DNA of 21,573 nucleotides, taken from positions 1 through 21,573 of the forward strand of contig CALABM010000001.1 in NCBI GenBank assembly GCA_937885815.1, given 5' to 3'. The position numbers were made by a program, and so were the translations under genes. The notes beneath the pieces were generated by a model. It saw only the letters and a list, made by a program, of their open reading frames with translations, was not told where the DNA came from and searched no databases. Of the stretch, positions 6,977 to 13,746 are shown one piece after another. Position 1 is the first letter of the stretch; each line of letters starts with the position of its first letter. This DNA comes from an uncultured Verrucomicrobiales bacterium. Its GTDB lineage: Bacteria > Verrucomicrobiota > Verrucomicrobiia > Verrucomicrobiales > Akkermansiaceae.

Positions 6977-8047
6977 ATGAAACTCTCTCTCTCTTGCGCG
7001 CTTATACTATTTCCCGCATTTACATATGCAGAGCAGCCGGATGCTGCACGAACGAATAATTTTGACTCCGCAGATCCCGGCACTTATACGGATGTTCCAT
7101 ACATCCGTGGAGAAGAAGAACCGGATAGCGCCCTAATAGCAGTGTACTTAGCAGAAAGATTGAGAATACTTTCCGCAGTGCAGGATTCCGCCTCCGCACT
7201 TGATGCCGTAGTTAATCTCAAGCTGCTGTTCCGCGAGCGCCTGTCAGCAGATGCCGCACCGGATACCCCTCTTAACATCCTGCAGATGCAGCTTGCCTCC
7301 CACATAAACCGCCTGAAGGACTCCCACTTCTACGGAGTACCTGCTCTGGCTGAACTTCTGAACTTCAGCCCGGAAGATGCCCTCCTCCCCTCACAGATAA
7401 ATGATGATATGCTTACCATCCTCAGAAACGAGGCTGAGCAAAATCTGTCCACCTGGCCGGCAGAAGCCATGGAGGGCATTGATGGCGGCCCCGGGCTGAC
7501 GGCTGATACCGCTTGGATTATCAAGACGACAGATTCTCGCGAAAGCTTCCGAATTGTCACAGAACTCGCTTCAGAATCCTTCGCAGACTGGACTATCTGC
7601 AGCCACCGCTTGGAAGTAAGGGAGCAGCGCCGCTACCTTGTCTACACCATGACTCTCATCAGGGACGGCAAAAAATACCAGCCTGAAATCTGGGCAGACA
7701 TTACAGCATCACGCCCGGTTTACAGTGAAGAAGAGCAACAAGCTGCGCTTCAGAAAATCATCTCAAACCTTGTGAGAATGCAGGAACTCATGGTCGGTAT
7801 CAGCGATAAGGCCTCAGCGGACTCCGCAACGACTGAAATGGCAAAACTTATCCGGGAAATCACCCCACTGCGAGAAATAGCAGAAACGCAGGATACCTCC
7901 CTGATGCTGATGACTAATCTTGCTCCGCAGTTTGATTTTGAGGCATTCCGCGCAGCAGCCGCTCGCCATAGAGAGCAAAACTGCTATGGTTCCGAGCCAC
8001 TCCGCAAGTTCCTTGAGGCCATGCTCGGGCCTGAGCCACAGCGCTGA
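6977..8047 (+). CDS. Secreted helical protein with SADxAA motifs, paralogue of 2946-3938
   Basis: No named family is recognised. With the start at 6977 the product has 356 residues and a clean signal peptide (MKLSLSCALILFPAFTYA, cleavage near residue 18). The longer reading from 6893 would put 28 non-secretory residues before it. A motif DKASADSATTEMAKLIRE near residue 273 and a degenerate copy near residue 64 match the repeats of the protein at 2946-3938, and the C-terminal YGSEPLRKFLEAM matches its YGSESLRKVLE. The middle (about residues 165-250) has alternating strands with an aromatic-rich stretch (YLVYTMTLIRDGKKYQPEIW) not seen in the paralogue. Likely periplasmic or outer-envelope; no enzyme signature is visible. 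Confidence 0.75.
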   Translation: MKLSLSCALILFPAFTYAEQPDAARTNNFDSADPGTYTDVPYIRGEEEPDSALIAVYLAERLRILSAVQDSASALDAVVNLKLLFRERLSADAAPDTPLNILQMQLASHINRLKDSHFYGVPALAELLNFSPEDALLPSQINDDMLTILRNEAEQNLSTWPAEAMEGIDGGPGLTADTAWIIKTTDSRESFRIVTELASESFADWTICSHRLEVREQRRYLVYTMTLIRDGKKYQPEIWADITASRPVYSEEEQQAALQKIISNLVRMQELMVGISDKASADSATTEMAKLIREITPLREIAETQDTSLMLMTNLAPQFDFEAFRAAAARHREQNCYGSEPLRKFLEAMLGPEPQR

Positions 8048-8064
8048 TAGGCGCTAATCCGCAA

Positions 8065-8310
8065 TTACTTCTCAGAGTCTTCCTTGCTGCTGTCCTCCGG
8101 GTCGGCAGCATTTTTCTTTTGTGCTTCAGCCTCGGACTTCATCAGCTCCTCCTCAAACTCACGACGAGCTTTCTTAAACTCCCCCAAGCTCTTGCCGAGA
8201 TTCCTCGCAATCTCCGGCAGACGCCGAGCCCCGAATACCACCAGAATAATGGCGATAAAAATCATCCACTGACCGGGAGAACCAAACTGAGCTAATACAG
8301 GCGTCGTCAT
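8065..8310 (-). CDS. tatA: Twin-arginine translocase subunit TatA/TatE
   Basis: The 81-residue product has the classical TatA build: a short periplasmic N-terminus, one membrane helix (about residues 13-26, QWMIFIAIILVVFG), the hinge FGARRLPEIARNLGKSLGEFKKA and a charged amphipathic and acidic tail. TatA forms the pore-like part of the Tat system, which exports folded, often cofactor-containing proteins. The phenylalanine-glycine of the hinge and the LPE motif are present. It stands alone between two convergent or divergent neighbours, with its own promoter whose -10 box ends 6 nt before the ATG. No tatB or tatC is in the window, so the rest of the system must be elsewhere. Confidence 0.93.
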   Translation of the reverse strand: MTTPVLAQFGSPGQWMIFIAIILVVFGARRLPEIARNLGKSLGEFKKARREFEEELMKSEAEAQKKNAADPEDSSKEDSEK

Positions 8311-8316
8311 AGCTGT

Positions 8317-8345
8317 ATGCTAACACTTCACCCCCAAGCTGGCAA
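8317..8345 (-). promoter_or_regulatory. Promoter of tatA, leaderless
   Basis: On the minus strand, -35 TTGCCA (8345-8340) and -10 TAGCAT (8322-8317) have a 17-bp spacer. Only 6 nt separate the -10 box from the ATG, so the A of the start codon is about where transcription should begin. Confidence 0.6.
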
Positions 8346-8484
8346 GTAAAATGTCATCCGCCGCCGCAAAATGACAACACGACTGACAGGATTTACAATT
8401 AAAATGGCACAGCCGGATTGCGGCTTTATCACCATACAGATGTCTATAAGCCACACACTTTTGCAGAACTGACTCATTCCATGC

Positions 8485-8513
8485 TTTACATCCATTCTCT
8501 CTTGTGCTAGCCT
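8485..8513 (+). promoter_or_regulatory. Promoter of the argF operon
   Basis: -35 TTTACA (8485-8490) and -10 TAGCCT (8508-8513) have a 17-bp spacer. This promoter leaves a leader of about 22 nt before the argF ATG, but no Shine-Dalgarno sequence is visible in it. No ARG-box palindrome was recognised. Confidence 0.45.
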
Positions 8514-8541
8514 GTGAACTTCCACCAGTCGGCACATTACT

Positions 8542-9453
8542 ATGAAGCAGTTACTTTCCATCGAAGAATTGACAGGCGAGCAGATTAAAGACCTCCTCGC
8601 ACTCGGACACAAACTTAAGGCAGAACGAGGCAACCACAGCCTCCAGCCTCTTGCCGGACAGACTTGGGCACTCATTTTCTCCAAGTCCTCCACCCGTACC
8701 CGTGTTTCCTTCGAGGTAGGTATCTCTGAGCTGGGCGGCAGACCCATGTTCCTTTCCACGCGTGATATCCAGCTGGGCCGTGGCGAGCCCATTAAGGATA
8801 CAGCCCGTGTGCTGGGCCGCATGATTCATGGTGCCGTCATCCGCACCTATGGACAGGACGAGGTGGTGGACTTCGCCCGTTACTCTAAGCTTCCCACTAT
8901 TAACGCGCTGACTGACCAAGAGCACCCCTGCCAGATTCTGGCTGACCTTCTCACACTGGAAGAGAAGTACGGTGTAGGCTCTTGGAAAGACATGAAAGTT
9001 TCCTTCTTGGGTGATGTGGATAATAACATGGGCCGCTCCTGGATGTGGGCAGCCAAGCGCTTGGGCTTCACCCTTGCCCTCGCCGGTCCTGAGCTCGCTC
9101 TACCCAAGGCAGAAACTCTTGCTGCCCTTGACTGCCCGAATATCATCTGCACCACGGATGCTGAGGAGGCTGTAAAGGACTGCACTGTCATCAACACCGA
9201 CACATGGATTTCCATGGGCCAGGAGTCCGAAAAGGGCACCAAGGAAAAGGCATTCTTCCCCTATCAGGTAAATGATGAGCTGCTCCGCCTCGCAGCCCCC
9301 GGCCACAGCGTCTTCCACTGCTTGCCCGCCTATCGTGGTTACGAAATTACGGATGAAGTGCTGGAGGCTCACGCCCCTGTTATCTTCACGGAGGCAGAAA
9401 ACCGCCTGCATGCCCAGAAGGCTGTGCTGTACACCTTAGCCACCTCCTGCTGA
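8542..9453 (+). CDS. argF: Ornithine carbamoyltransferase
   Basis: The 303-residue product joins carbamoyl phosphate and ornithine to give citrulline in arginine synthesis. All landmarks are present: the carbamoyl-phosphate motif SSTRTR (49-54), HPCQ inside DQEHPCQ (125-131), the NNM segment (161-163), the ornithine-loop region DTWISMGQE (220-228) and the HCLPAYRG motif with the catalytic cysteine (259-266). Length is normal for the family. The HCLP motif fits ornithine rather than acetylornithine or aspartate as substrate. It heads a cluster with sufE 13 bp downstream and a methyltransferase gene. Other arginine genes are not in the window. A catabolic role cannot be excluded, but no arcA or arcC is present. 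Confidence 0.95.
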   Translation: MKQLLSIEELTGEQIKDLLALGHKLKAERGNHSLQPLAGQTWALIFSKSSTRTRVSFEVGISELGGRPMFLSTRDIQLGRGEPIKDTARVLGRMIHGAVIRTYGQDEVVDFARYSKLPTINALTDQEHPCQILADLLTLEEKYGVGSWKDMKVSFLGDVDNNMGRSWMWAAKRLGFTLALAGPELALPKAETLAALDCPNIICTTDAEEAVKDCTVINTDTWISMGQESEKGTKEKAFFPYQVNDELLRLAAPGHSVFHCLPAYRGYEITDEVLEAHAPVIFTEAENRLHAQKAVLYTLATSC

Positions 9454-9466
9454 ACACGCCGCCATC

Positions 9467-9877
9467 ATGAGTTTTAACGAACGCATAGAAGAGCTGCTGG
9501 AGGACATGTCCGTATTTGAGGACTGGACGGAGAAGTATGAGTTCATCATCTCTCTGGGCCGCAAGCTCCCCGCTCTTCCGGAAGAGTACCGCAAGCCGGG
9601 CAACCTTATCAAAGGCTGCCAGAGCCGTGTGTGGGTAGGTACTGAGCTGAAGGACGGCCGCATGCAGATAATGGCTGATAGTGATTCCCTTATCACTAAA
9701 GGACTCATCGCCCTTTTTGTGCGCCTGCTCAGCGGACTCACTCCCGCTGAAATCCTCAGCGCAGACCTCAAGCGACTGGATGAATGCGGCCTGAAGGAGC
9801 ACCTCGCCTCCACCCGTGCCAATGCTCTTTCCACCATGGCTGCCACCATCAGAAAAGCAGCCGCAGCCTTGGCCTAA
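9467..9877 (+). CDS. sufE: SufE cysteine-desulfurase sulfur acceptor
   Basis: The 136-residue product is a SufE-family protein. SufE takes the persulfide sulfur from the cysteine desulfurase SufS and passes it to the SufBC2D scaffold for iron-sulfur cluster assembly. The acceptor cysteine is C51 in the conserved GCQSRVW, at the same residue number as in Escherichia coli SufE. The N-terminal YEFIISLGRKLP and C-terminal GLTPAEIL regions also match the family. No other suf gene is near; the gene lies 13 bp after argF and 23 bp before the methyltransferase gene, so its placement seems to be operonic by convenience. An anaerobe with several radical-SAM activases has a large need for Fe-S clusters. 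Confidence 0.92.
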   Translation: MSFNERIEELLEDMSVFEDWTEKYEFIISLGRKLPALPEEYRKPGNLIKGCQSRVWVGTELKDGRMQIMADSDSLITKGLIALFVRLLSGLTPAEILSADLKRLDECGLKEHLASTRANALSTMAATIRKAAAALA

Positions 9878-9900
9878 GCCAGTACAGCACAGTACAAGCC

Positions 9901-10782
9901 ATGTCCGCCCTGACAAACCTCATCGAGCAGAAAGTCTCCCGTCTGCCTGCACACACCAACGCCTACCGCGTGGCGGACGGCACCCCGTGGCCGGGAATTT
10001 TCATCGATGCGCTGGCGGACAGGCTACTCGTTTCCGTGCGTGATACAGCCGTACCCCGCGGCCTCAGGGATTTGCTGGAAGAAACCGGCAGACCTGTCTA
10101 CCTGAAGCGCTTGGATAAGGACGTGAAGGATGCGCCCCTGCACCTGTGCGGTCCGGAAGCCCCGCTGCGTTTTGAGATAGAAGAAAACGGCGTCAGATAC
10201 ATCATGGATATGGCAGCCGGCTACTCTCAGGGTATCTTTCTGGACCAACGCGACAACCGCGCCACCGTCCGCAGCAAATGCTACAAGGGAATGCGCCTGC
10301 TGAACACATTCTCATACACAGGAGCCTTCTCCGTATGCGCGGCGCTGGCCGGCGCCACCACCACCACACTGGATTTAGCCCAGCCCTGCCTGACGTGGTG
10401 TAAGGAGAATATGCAGCTCAATGGCATAGACCCTTCAGCCCATTTCTTCTGCAAAGGTGATACCCTTCACTGGCTGGATCGTTTCGCACGTCAAGGCCGC
10501 ACGTTTGATGCCATTGTGCTGGACCCTCCCACCTTTTCGCGTGATGAGAAAGGGCGCATCTGGCGAGTCGAAAAAGACTACGGCAGCCTCGTAAAGAAGG
10601 CCATGGCCTGCCTTGCTCCCCACGGTTGGATTCTCTGCACCACGAACTGCCGCAAGATCTCCCACAGCCAATTCCGTAGCCTCGTCGCCTCTGGCGCACC
10701 AGGTGCACATCTCACATCCTCGCCCATGACTTTTGACTTCGATGGCGAGGATTATCTGAAAACGCTCTGGGTAAACACCTGA
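9901..10782 (+). CDS. RlmI-like class I SAM-dependent methyltransferase
   Basis: The 293-residue product resembles the methyltransferase part of RlmI/YccW-type 23S rRNA cytosine-C5 enzymes. Visible motifs are GYSQGIFLDQRDNR (around residue 110-123), the SAM-binding LNTFSYTGAFS (around 137-147), an acidic TTLDLA after it, and the catalytic-site VLDPPTF (around 204-210), followed by CTTNC late in the protein. The usual N-terminal PUA RNA-binding domain is missing: the protein begins straight with a short strand-rich domain. I chose the ATG at 9901 because the longer frame from 9784 lies inside sufE. The exact target base is unknown; rRNA is likely by family. Confidence 0.82.
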   Translation: MSALTNLIEQKVSRLPAHTNAYRVADGTPWPGIFIDALADRLLVSVRDTAVPRGLRDLLEETGRPVYLKRLDKDVKDAPLHLCGPEAPLRFEIEENGVRYIMDMAAGYSQGIFLDQRDNRATVRSKCYKGMRLLNTFSYTGAFSVCAALAGATTTTLDLAQPCLTWCKENMQLNGIDPSAHFFCKGDTLHWLDRFARQGRTFDAIVLDPPTFSRDEKGRIWRVEKDYGSLVKKAMACLAPHGWILCTTNCRKISHSQFRSLVASGAPGAHLTSSPMTFDFDGEDYLKTLWVNT

Positions 10783-10978
10783 TTCCCCACTAGCACAAGG
10801 ATTTTTTTCAGAAAAAATTCTCACCCCCACATCTTGTGTCATTTTTTAAGCACTAAAGAAAAATACAGCCACATCTTGCGTTGCTATCCACTCCCAGCCT
10901 TGCTGTATCCTCAACGTCTTTGAAACTCACAGCGCGGCGCTAATTATTAGATTGTTTCTAATTTTGTGAATAACTAAA
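10783..10978. terminator. Gap after the methyltransferase gene, with terminator-like hairpins
   Basis: CACAAG (10794-10799) can pair with CTTGTG (10833-10838), enclosing a second helix ATTTTTTT/AAAAAAT, and is followed by TCATTTTTT (10839-10847), so this is a plausible terminator for the argF-sufE-methyltransferase cluster. Further on, ATACAGC (10863-10869) pairs with GCTGTAT (10902-10908) around a 32-nt loop of unknown meaning. A 9-nt direct repeat CCACATCTT occurs in both structures. No protein-coding frame is convincing here. Confidence 0.4.
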
Positions 10979-10994
10979 CACACTATATATTGTG
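10952..10994 (+). promoter_or_regulatory. Candidate nrdD promoter with NrdR-like palindrome
   Basis: TTGTTT (10952-10957) and TAAACA (10975-10980) with a 17-bp spacer could be the nrdD promoter. The palindrome CACACTATATATTGTG (10979-10994) has one mismatched pair and fits the NrdR-box pattern ACACWATATNTWGTGT known upstream of ribonucleotide reductase genes. It would cover the transcription start, fitting repression. A second, weaker TTGTG half lies exactly 20 bp downstream (11010-11014), i.e. two helical turns; the usual NrdR spacing of about 31 bp is not met. Confidence 0.4.
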
Positions 10995-11090
10995 GTACAA
11001 GTATACTCATTGTGCCATATTTAGAAGTTAAAAAGATACGGCGAACTCATTTTTCTGCTTGCAAGGTGAGAAAAAATATGTTAAAGTCTG

Positions 11091-11225
11091 CGGCGTTCAC
11101 CTCAAGAGGCCATCGGTGGGTAACCACAGCATTCGCGCAGGCATGGGCGGGAGACGCTCGTGAGTTCGCAGGTGCAAACGCAACCGGGAGGCAACACACG
11201 AGCACACCAGCGCGAGGGTGAACCA
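11091..11225 (+). promoter_or_regulatory. Candidate structured RNA leader of the nrdD operon
   Basis: About 130 nt can fold as a closed multi-branch structure. The outer stem is GTTCACCTC (11095-11103) with GAGGGTGAAC (11214-11223), one bulged G. Inside are GCCAT (11109-11113) with ATGGGC (11143-11148), which encloses the hairpin GTGG-GTAA-CCAC (11116-11127) with a GNRA loop, and GCTCGTG (11156-11162) with CACGAGC (11197-11203), perfect 7 bp. The element ends 45 nt before the nrdD ATG. I do not recognise a known riboswitch: the cobalamin-type core sequences are not present. A cis-regulatory role is inferred from position only. Confidence 0.5.
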
Positions 11226-11268
11226 CCACAAAAACTTTTACCATTAAGACTCTCACGACACGCACGCC

Positions 11269-13380
11269 ATGATTATCAAGCGCAACGGAAAACGCGAACG
11301 CTTTGAAGCCTACAAAGTACAGCAGGCCATCGAGAAAGCATACCATGCCTCACAGGAGGAGTACAATCCCCTCGTCTATGCCAACGTACTTGACGCTCTG
11401 AAGAAGGAGGAATACCTTCCTGTAGAGAAGGTACAGGACACGATTGAGCGTGAGCTGATGCGCGCCGGTGCATTTGAGACGGCCCGTAACTTCATTAAGT
11501 ACCGCTTCCTGCACAAGCTGCAGCGTGAGCAAATTGCTGGCGTGTACCAGGGTAACACTTGGGTAGACTGTAAGCAGACCATCGAGGAGTACATCGGCAA
11601 CACCGACTGGCGTATTAAGGCAAACTCTAACACCACATACTCCAACGCCGGCCTCGTGAACAACACCGCCGGTAAGGTCATCGCCAACTACTGGCTCGAT
11701 CAGGTGTACACCCCCGAGGAAGGCGCCGCCCACCGCAATGGCGACTACCACATCCACGACTTGGACTGCCTTACCGGTTACTGCGCCGGCTGGAGTCTGC
11801 GCAATCTTCTCAACGAGGGCTTCAACGGCGTGCGCAGCCGCGTGAACAGCCGTCCTCCCAAGCACTTCCGTGAAGCTCTGGGCCAGATGGCCAACTTCCT
11901 GGGTATTCTTCAGTCCGAATGGGCCGGTGCACAGGCATTCAGCTCCTTTGATACCTACCTGTCCCCCTACCTCTTCAAGGACCAGCTTCCTTACAAGGCT
12001 GTTAAGAAGGCTCTGCGTAACTTCGTGTACAACCTGAACGTGCCTTCCCGCTGGGGTCAGAGCCCCTTCACCAACGTCACGATTGACTGGACTGTTCCCC
12101 GCGACCTTCGCGAGCAGAGCCCCTTCTCCGGTGGCGCCCACATCTTCGAAGGCGTTCAGGATGAAACCCTTCTTGCCAAGGCTCGCGAGCGTGGCGTAGA
12201 AAGTCTCACCGCGCTGACCTACAAGCACTTCCAGCCGGAAATGACGGTTATCCAGAGAGCCTTCTACGAAGTGCTCACCGAGGGTGACAGCACCGGCCAG
12301 CCCTTCACCTTCCCCATTCCCACCGTAAACATCACGGAGGACTTCGACTGGGACGGCGAAAATGTGCCGCTTCTCTTCGAGAACGCAGCTAAGATTGGCT
12401 CCTCCTACTTCCAGAACTTCATCGGCTCTCAGTACAAGTTCGACGAGAACGGCAACCGCGTGATTGACGAGGAGGCCTACAAGCCGGATGCCGTGCGTTC
12501 CATGTGCTGCCGTCTGCAGCTGGACCTGCGTGAGCTGCTCAAGCGCGGTGGCGGTCTGTTCGGTTCTGCTGAAATGACCGGTTCCATCGGTGTTGTGACC
12601 ATCAACATGGCCCGCCTTGGCTACCTGTACAAGGGCAACAAGAACCTCATGTACAGCAAACTCGGTGAGCTGATGGACCTCGCCAAGGATACTCTGGAAA
12701 AGAAGCGCGTATTCATCAACACGCTCTACCAGCGCGGCCTCTATCCGTACACCAAGCGCTACCTGCCGCACCTTCGCAACCACTTCTCCACCATCGGTCT
12801 CAACGGCATCAACGAAATGCTGCGTAACTTCTCCGGTGACACAATGAACACCGCGAACCCCGAAGGTATCGCCTTCGCTGAGGAAGTGCTGCACTTCATG
12901 CGTGAGCGTATCCGTGGCTATCAGGAGCAGACCGGTAACCTCTACAACCTTGAGGCCACCCCCGCCGAAGGTACCACCCATCGCTTCGCCCGCGAAGACC
13001 TCAAGCGCTACCCGGATATCATCCAGTCCGGTACTCCCGGCCACCGTTACTACACGAACAGCTCCCAGCTGCCGGCCGGTTACACGCATGACCTCTTCAA
13101 GGCTCTTAAGATGCAGGACAAGCTGCAGTGCTGCTATACCGGCGGTACGGTATTCCACATGTACATGAACGAGGCTATCTCCTCCCCGGAAGCCTGCCGC
13201 GACATCGTACGCAAGGTGCTCACCAACTTCAAGATGCCCTACATCACCGTCACGCCGCTCTTCTCCGTGTGCGATAAGCACGGCTACCTGAAGGGCCGCC
13301 ATGACTACTGCCCGCTCTGCGACGAGGAGCTTATCGCTAAGGCCCGCGCAGAAGAGCAGCCGGAACTTCCCCTCTTCTAA
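11269..13380 (+). CDS. nrdD: Anaerobic (class III) ribonucleotide reductase, large subunit without glycyl-radical domain
   Basis: The 703-residue product reduces ribonucleoside triphosphates to deoxy forms for DNA synthesis without oxygen. An ATP-cone occupies about residues 1-90 (IIKRNGKRERFEAYK). The barrel carries RSMCCRLQLD (410-419, candidate active-site cysteines), GGGLFGSAEMTGSIGVVTINMARLGY split over 427-452, and NLEATPAEGTT (560-570). Near the end is the zinc knuckle CDKH...CPLC (C668, H671, C681, C684). The family normally continues straight into RVxGY, the glycyl-radical loop. Here the protein stops after the knuckle with an acidic tail ending in ELPLF, and the radical loop is encoded by the next gene. 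No Shine-Dalgarno site precedes the ATG. Codon use is strongly biased, suggesting high expression. Confidence 0.95.
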   Translation: MIIKRNGKRERFEAYKVQQAIEKAYHASQEEYNPLVYANVLDALKKEEYLPVEKVQDTIERELMRAGAFETARNFIKYRFLHKLQREQIAGVYQGNTWVDCKQTIEEYIGNTDWRIKANSNTTYSNAGLVNNTAGKVIANYWLDQVYTPEEGAAHRNGDYHIHDLDCLTGYCAGWSLRNLLNEGFNGVRSRVNSRPPKHFREALGQMANFLGILQSEWAGAQAFSSFDTYLSPYLFKDQLPYKAVKKALRNFVYNLNVPSRWGQSPFTNVTIDWTVPRDLREQSPFSGGAHIFEGVQDETLLAKARERGVESLTALTYKHFQPEMTVIQRAFYEVLTEGDSTGQPFTFPIPTVNITEDFDWDGENVPLLFENAAKIGSSYFQNFIGSQYKFDENGNRVIDEEAYKPDAVRSMCCRLQLDLRELLKRGGGLFGSAEMTGSIGVVTINMARLGYLYKGNKNLMYSKLGELMDLAKDTLEKKRVFINTLYQRGLYPYTKRYLPHLRNHFSTIGLNGINEMLRNFSGDTMNTANPEGIAFAEEVLHFMRERIRGYQEQTGNLYNLEATPAEGTTHRFAREDLKRYPDIIQSGTPGHRYYTNSSQLPAGYTHDLFKALKMQDKLQCCYTGGTVFHMYMNEAISSPEACRDIVRKVLTNFKMPYITVTPLFSVCDKHGYLKGRHDYCPLCDEELIAKARAEEQPELPLF

Positions 13381-13424
13381 TCTTATCGAACGAACGAAAC
13401 AAAACTCTAACCTTACACATCACC

Positions 13425-13637
13425 ATGGAACCTGAAGTAAAGCCGGTTGTAAAGACCGATGAACAGATTCTTGCCGAGCACGAGTCCGAGCGCACCAAGT
13501 GCACCGTATACACCCGTGTGATGGGCTACCACCGACCCGTTGAAACCTTCAACGCCGGCAAACAGGGCGAATTCGAGGAGCGCGCCCACTTCGCAGAGCC
13601 CGGCTGTGGCTGTGGCTGCGATGCCATCCTCAAGTAA
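13425..13637 (+). CDS. Separate glycyl-radical subunit of class III ribonucleotide reductase
   Basis: The 70-residue product is the missing C-terminal domain of NrdD. Residues 29-54 show the glycyl-radical signature: RVMGY with the radical glycine at G34, HRP, then FNAGKQGEF and ER. The N-terminus (to residue 20) is acidic and lacks family resemblance; KCTVYTRV (25-32) corresponds to the ETEVYSRV stretch that follows the zinc knuckle in ordinary NrdD. The C-terminus is cysteine-rich (CGCGC at 61-65). The gap to nrdD is 44 bp, the reading frame differs by two, and the gene has its own ATG, so a single indel would not restore one long natural protein without extra residues. The radical would be installed on this small subunit by NrdG, which must then dock in the NrdD barrel. 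Confidence 0.88.
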   Translation: MEPEVKPVVKTDEQILAEHESERTKCTVYTRVMGYHRPVETFNAGKQGEFEERAHFAEPGCGCGCDAILK

Positions 13638-13664
13638 TCAGATACAGCAATTTCATTTTCTGTA

Positions 13665-13734
13665 CAGAGGCCAAGCCCTGTAACGGCATAGAACAAAGCG
13701 CCAGCTCGCTCTGAGCCGTTGCAGGGCTTCTCTG
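13665..13734 (+). repeat. Large stem-loop between the glycyl-radical gene and nrdG
   Basis: AAGCCCTGTAACGGC (13673-13687) pairs with GCCGTTGCAGGGCTT (13715-13729), 15 bp with one G-U. The helix is extended by CAGAG (13665-13669) with CTCTG (13730-13734) across a three-base bulge, and the loop holds a small AGCG/CGCT stem. No T-run follows, so it is not a standard terminator; an mRNA processing, stability or attenuation element is more likely. Confidence 0.75.
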
Positions 13735-13746
13735 CCCCCTGATGAT

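Noticed and set aside
9784..9900. Upstream start for the methyltransferase gene
   Set aside because: It lies inside sufE in another frame, and the extra residues do not resemble the family.
11012..11221. A 69-codon open frame in the nrdD leader as a leader peptide
   Set aside because: The composition is unremarkable, there is no ribosome-binding site, and the same bases form the nested stems of a likely structured RNA.
11091..11225. The nrdD leader as a cobalamin riboswitch
   Set aside because: GGTG and GGGAG-like strings occur, but not in the order and spacing of the B12-box core, and class III reductase does not use cobalamin.
11350..13302. A 650-codon open frame on the minus strand opposite nrdD
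   Set aside because: It is the shadow of a strongly biased GC-rich gene; the translation is low-complexity (V, G, A, L, H rich) with no family resemblance, while the plus strand is a complete NrdD.
13638..13746. The nrdG-upstream hairpin as an intrinsic terminator
   Set aside because: No T-run follows the stem on either strand, and nrdG has no clear promoter of its own downstream of it.
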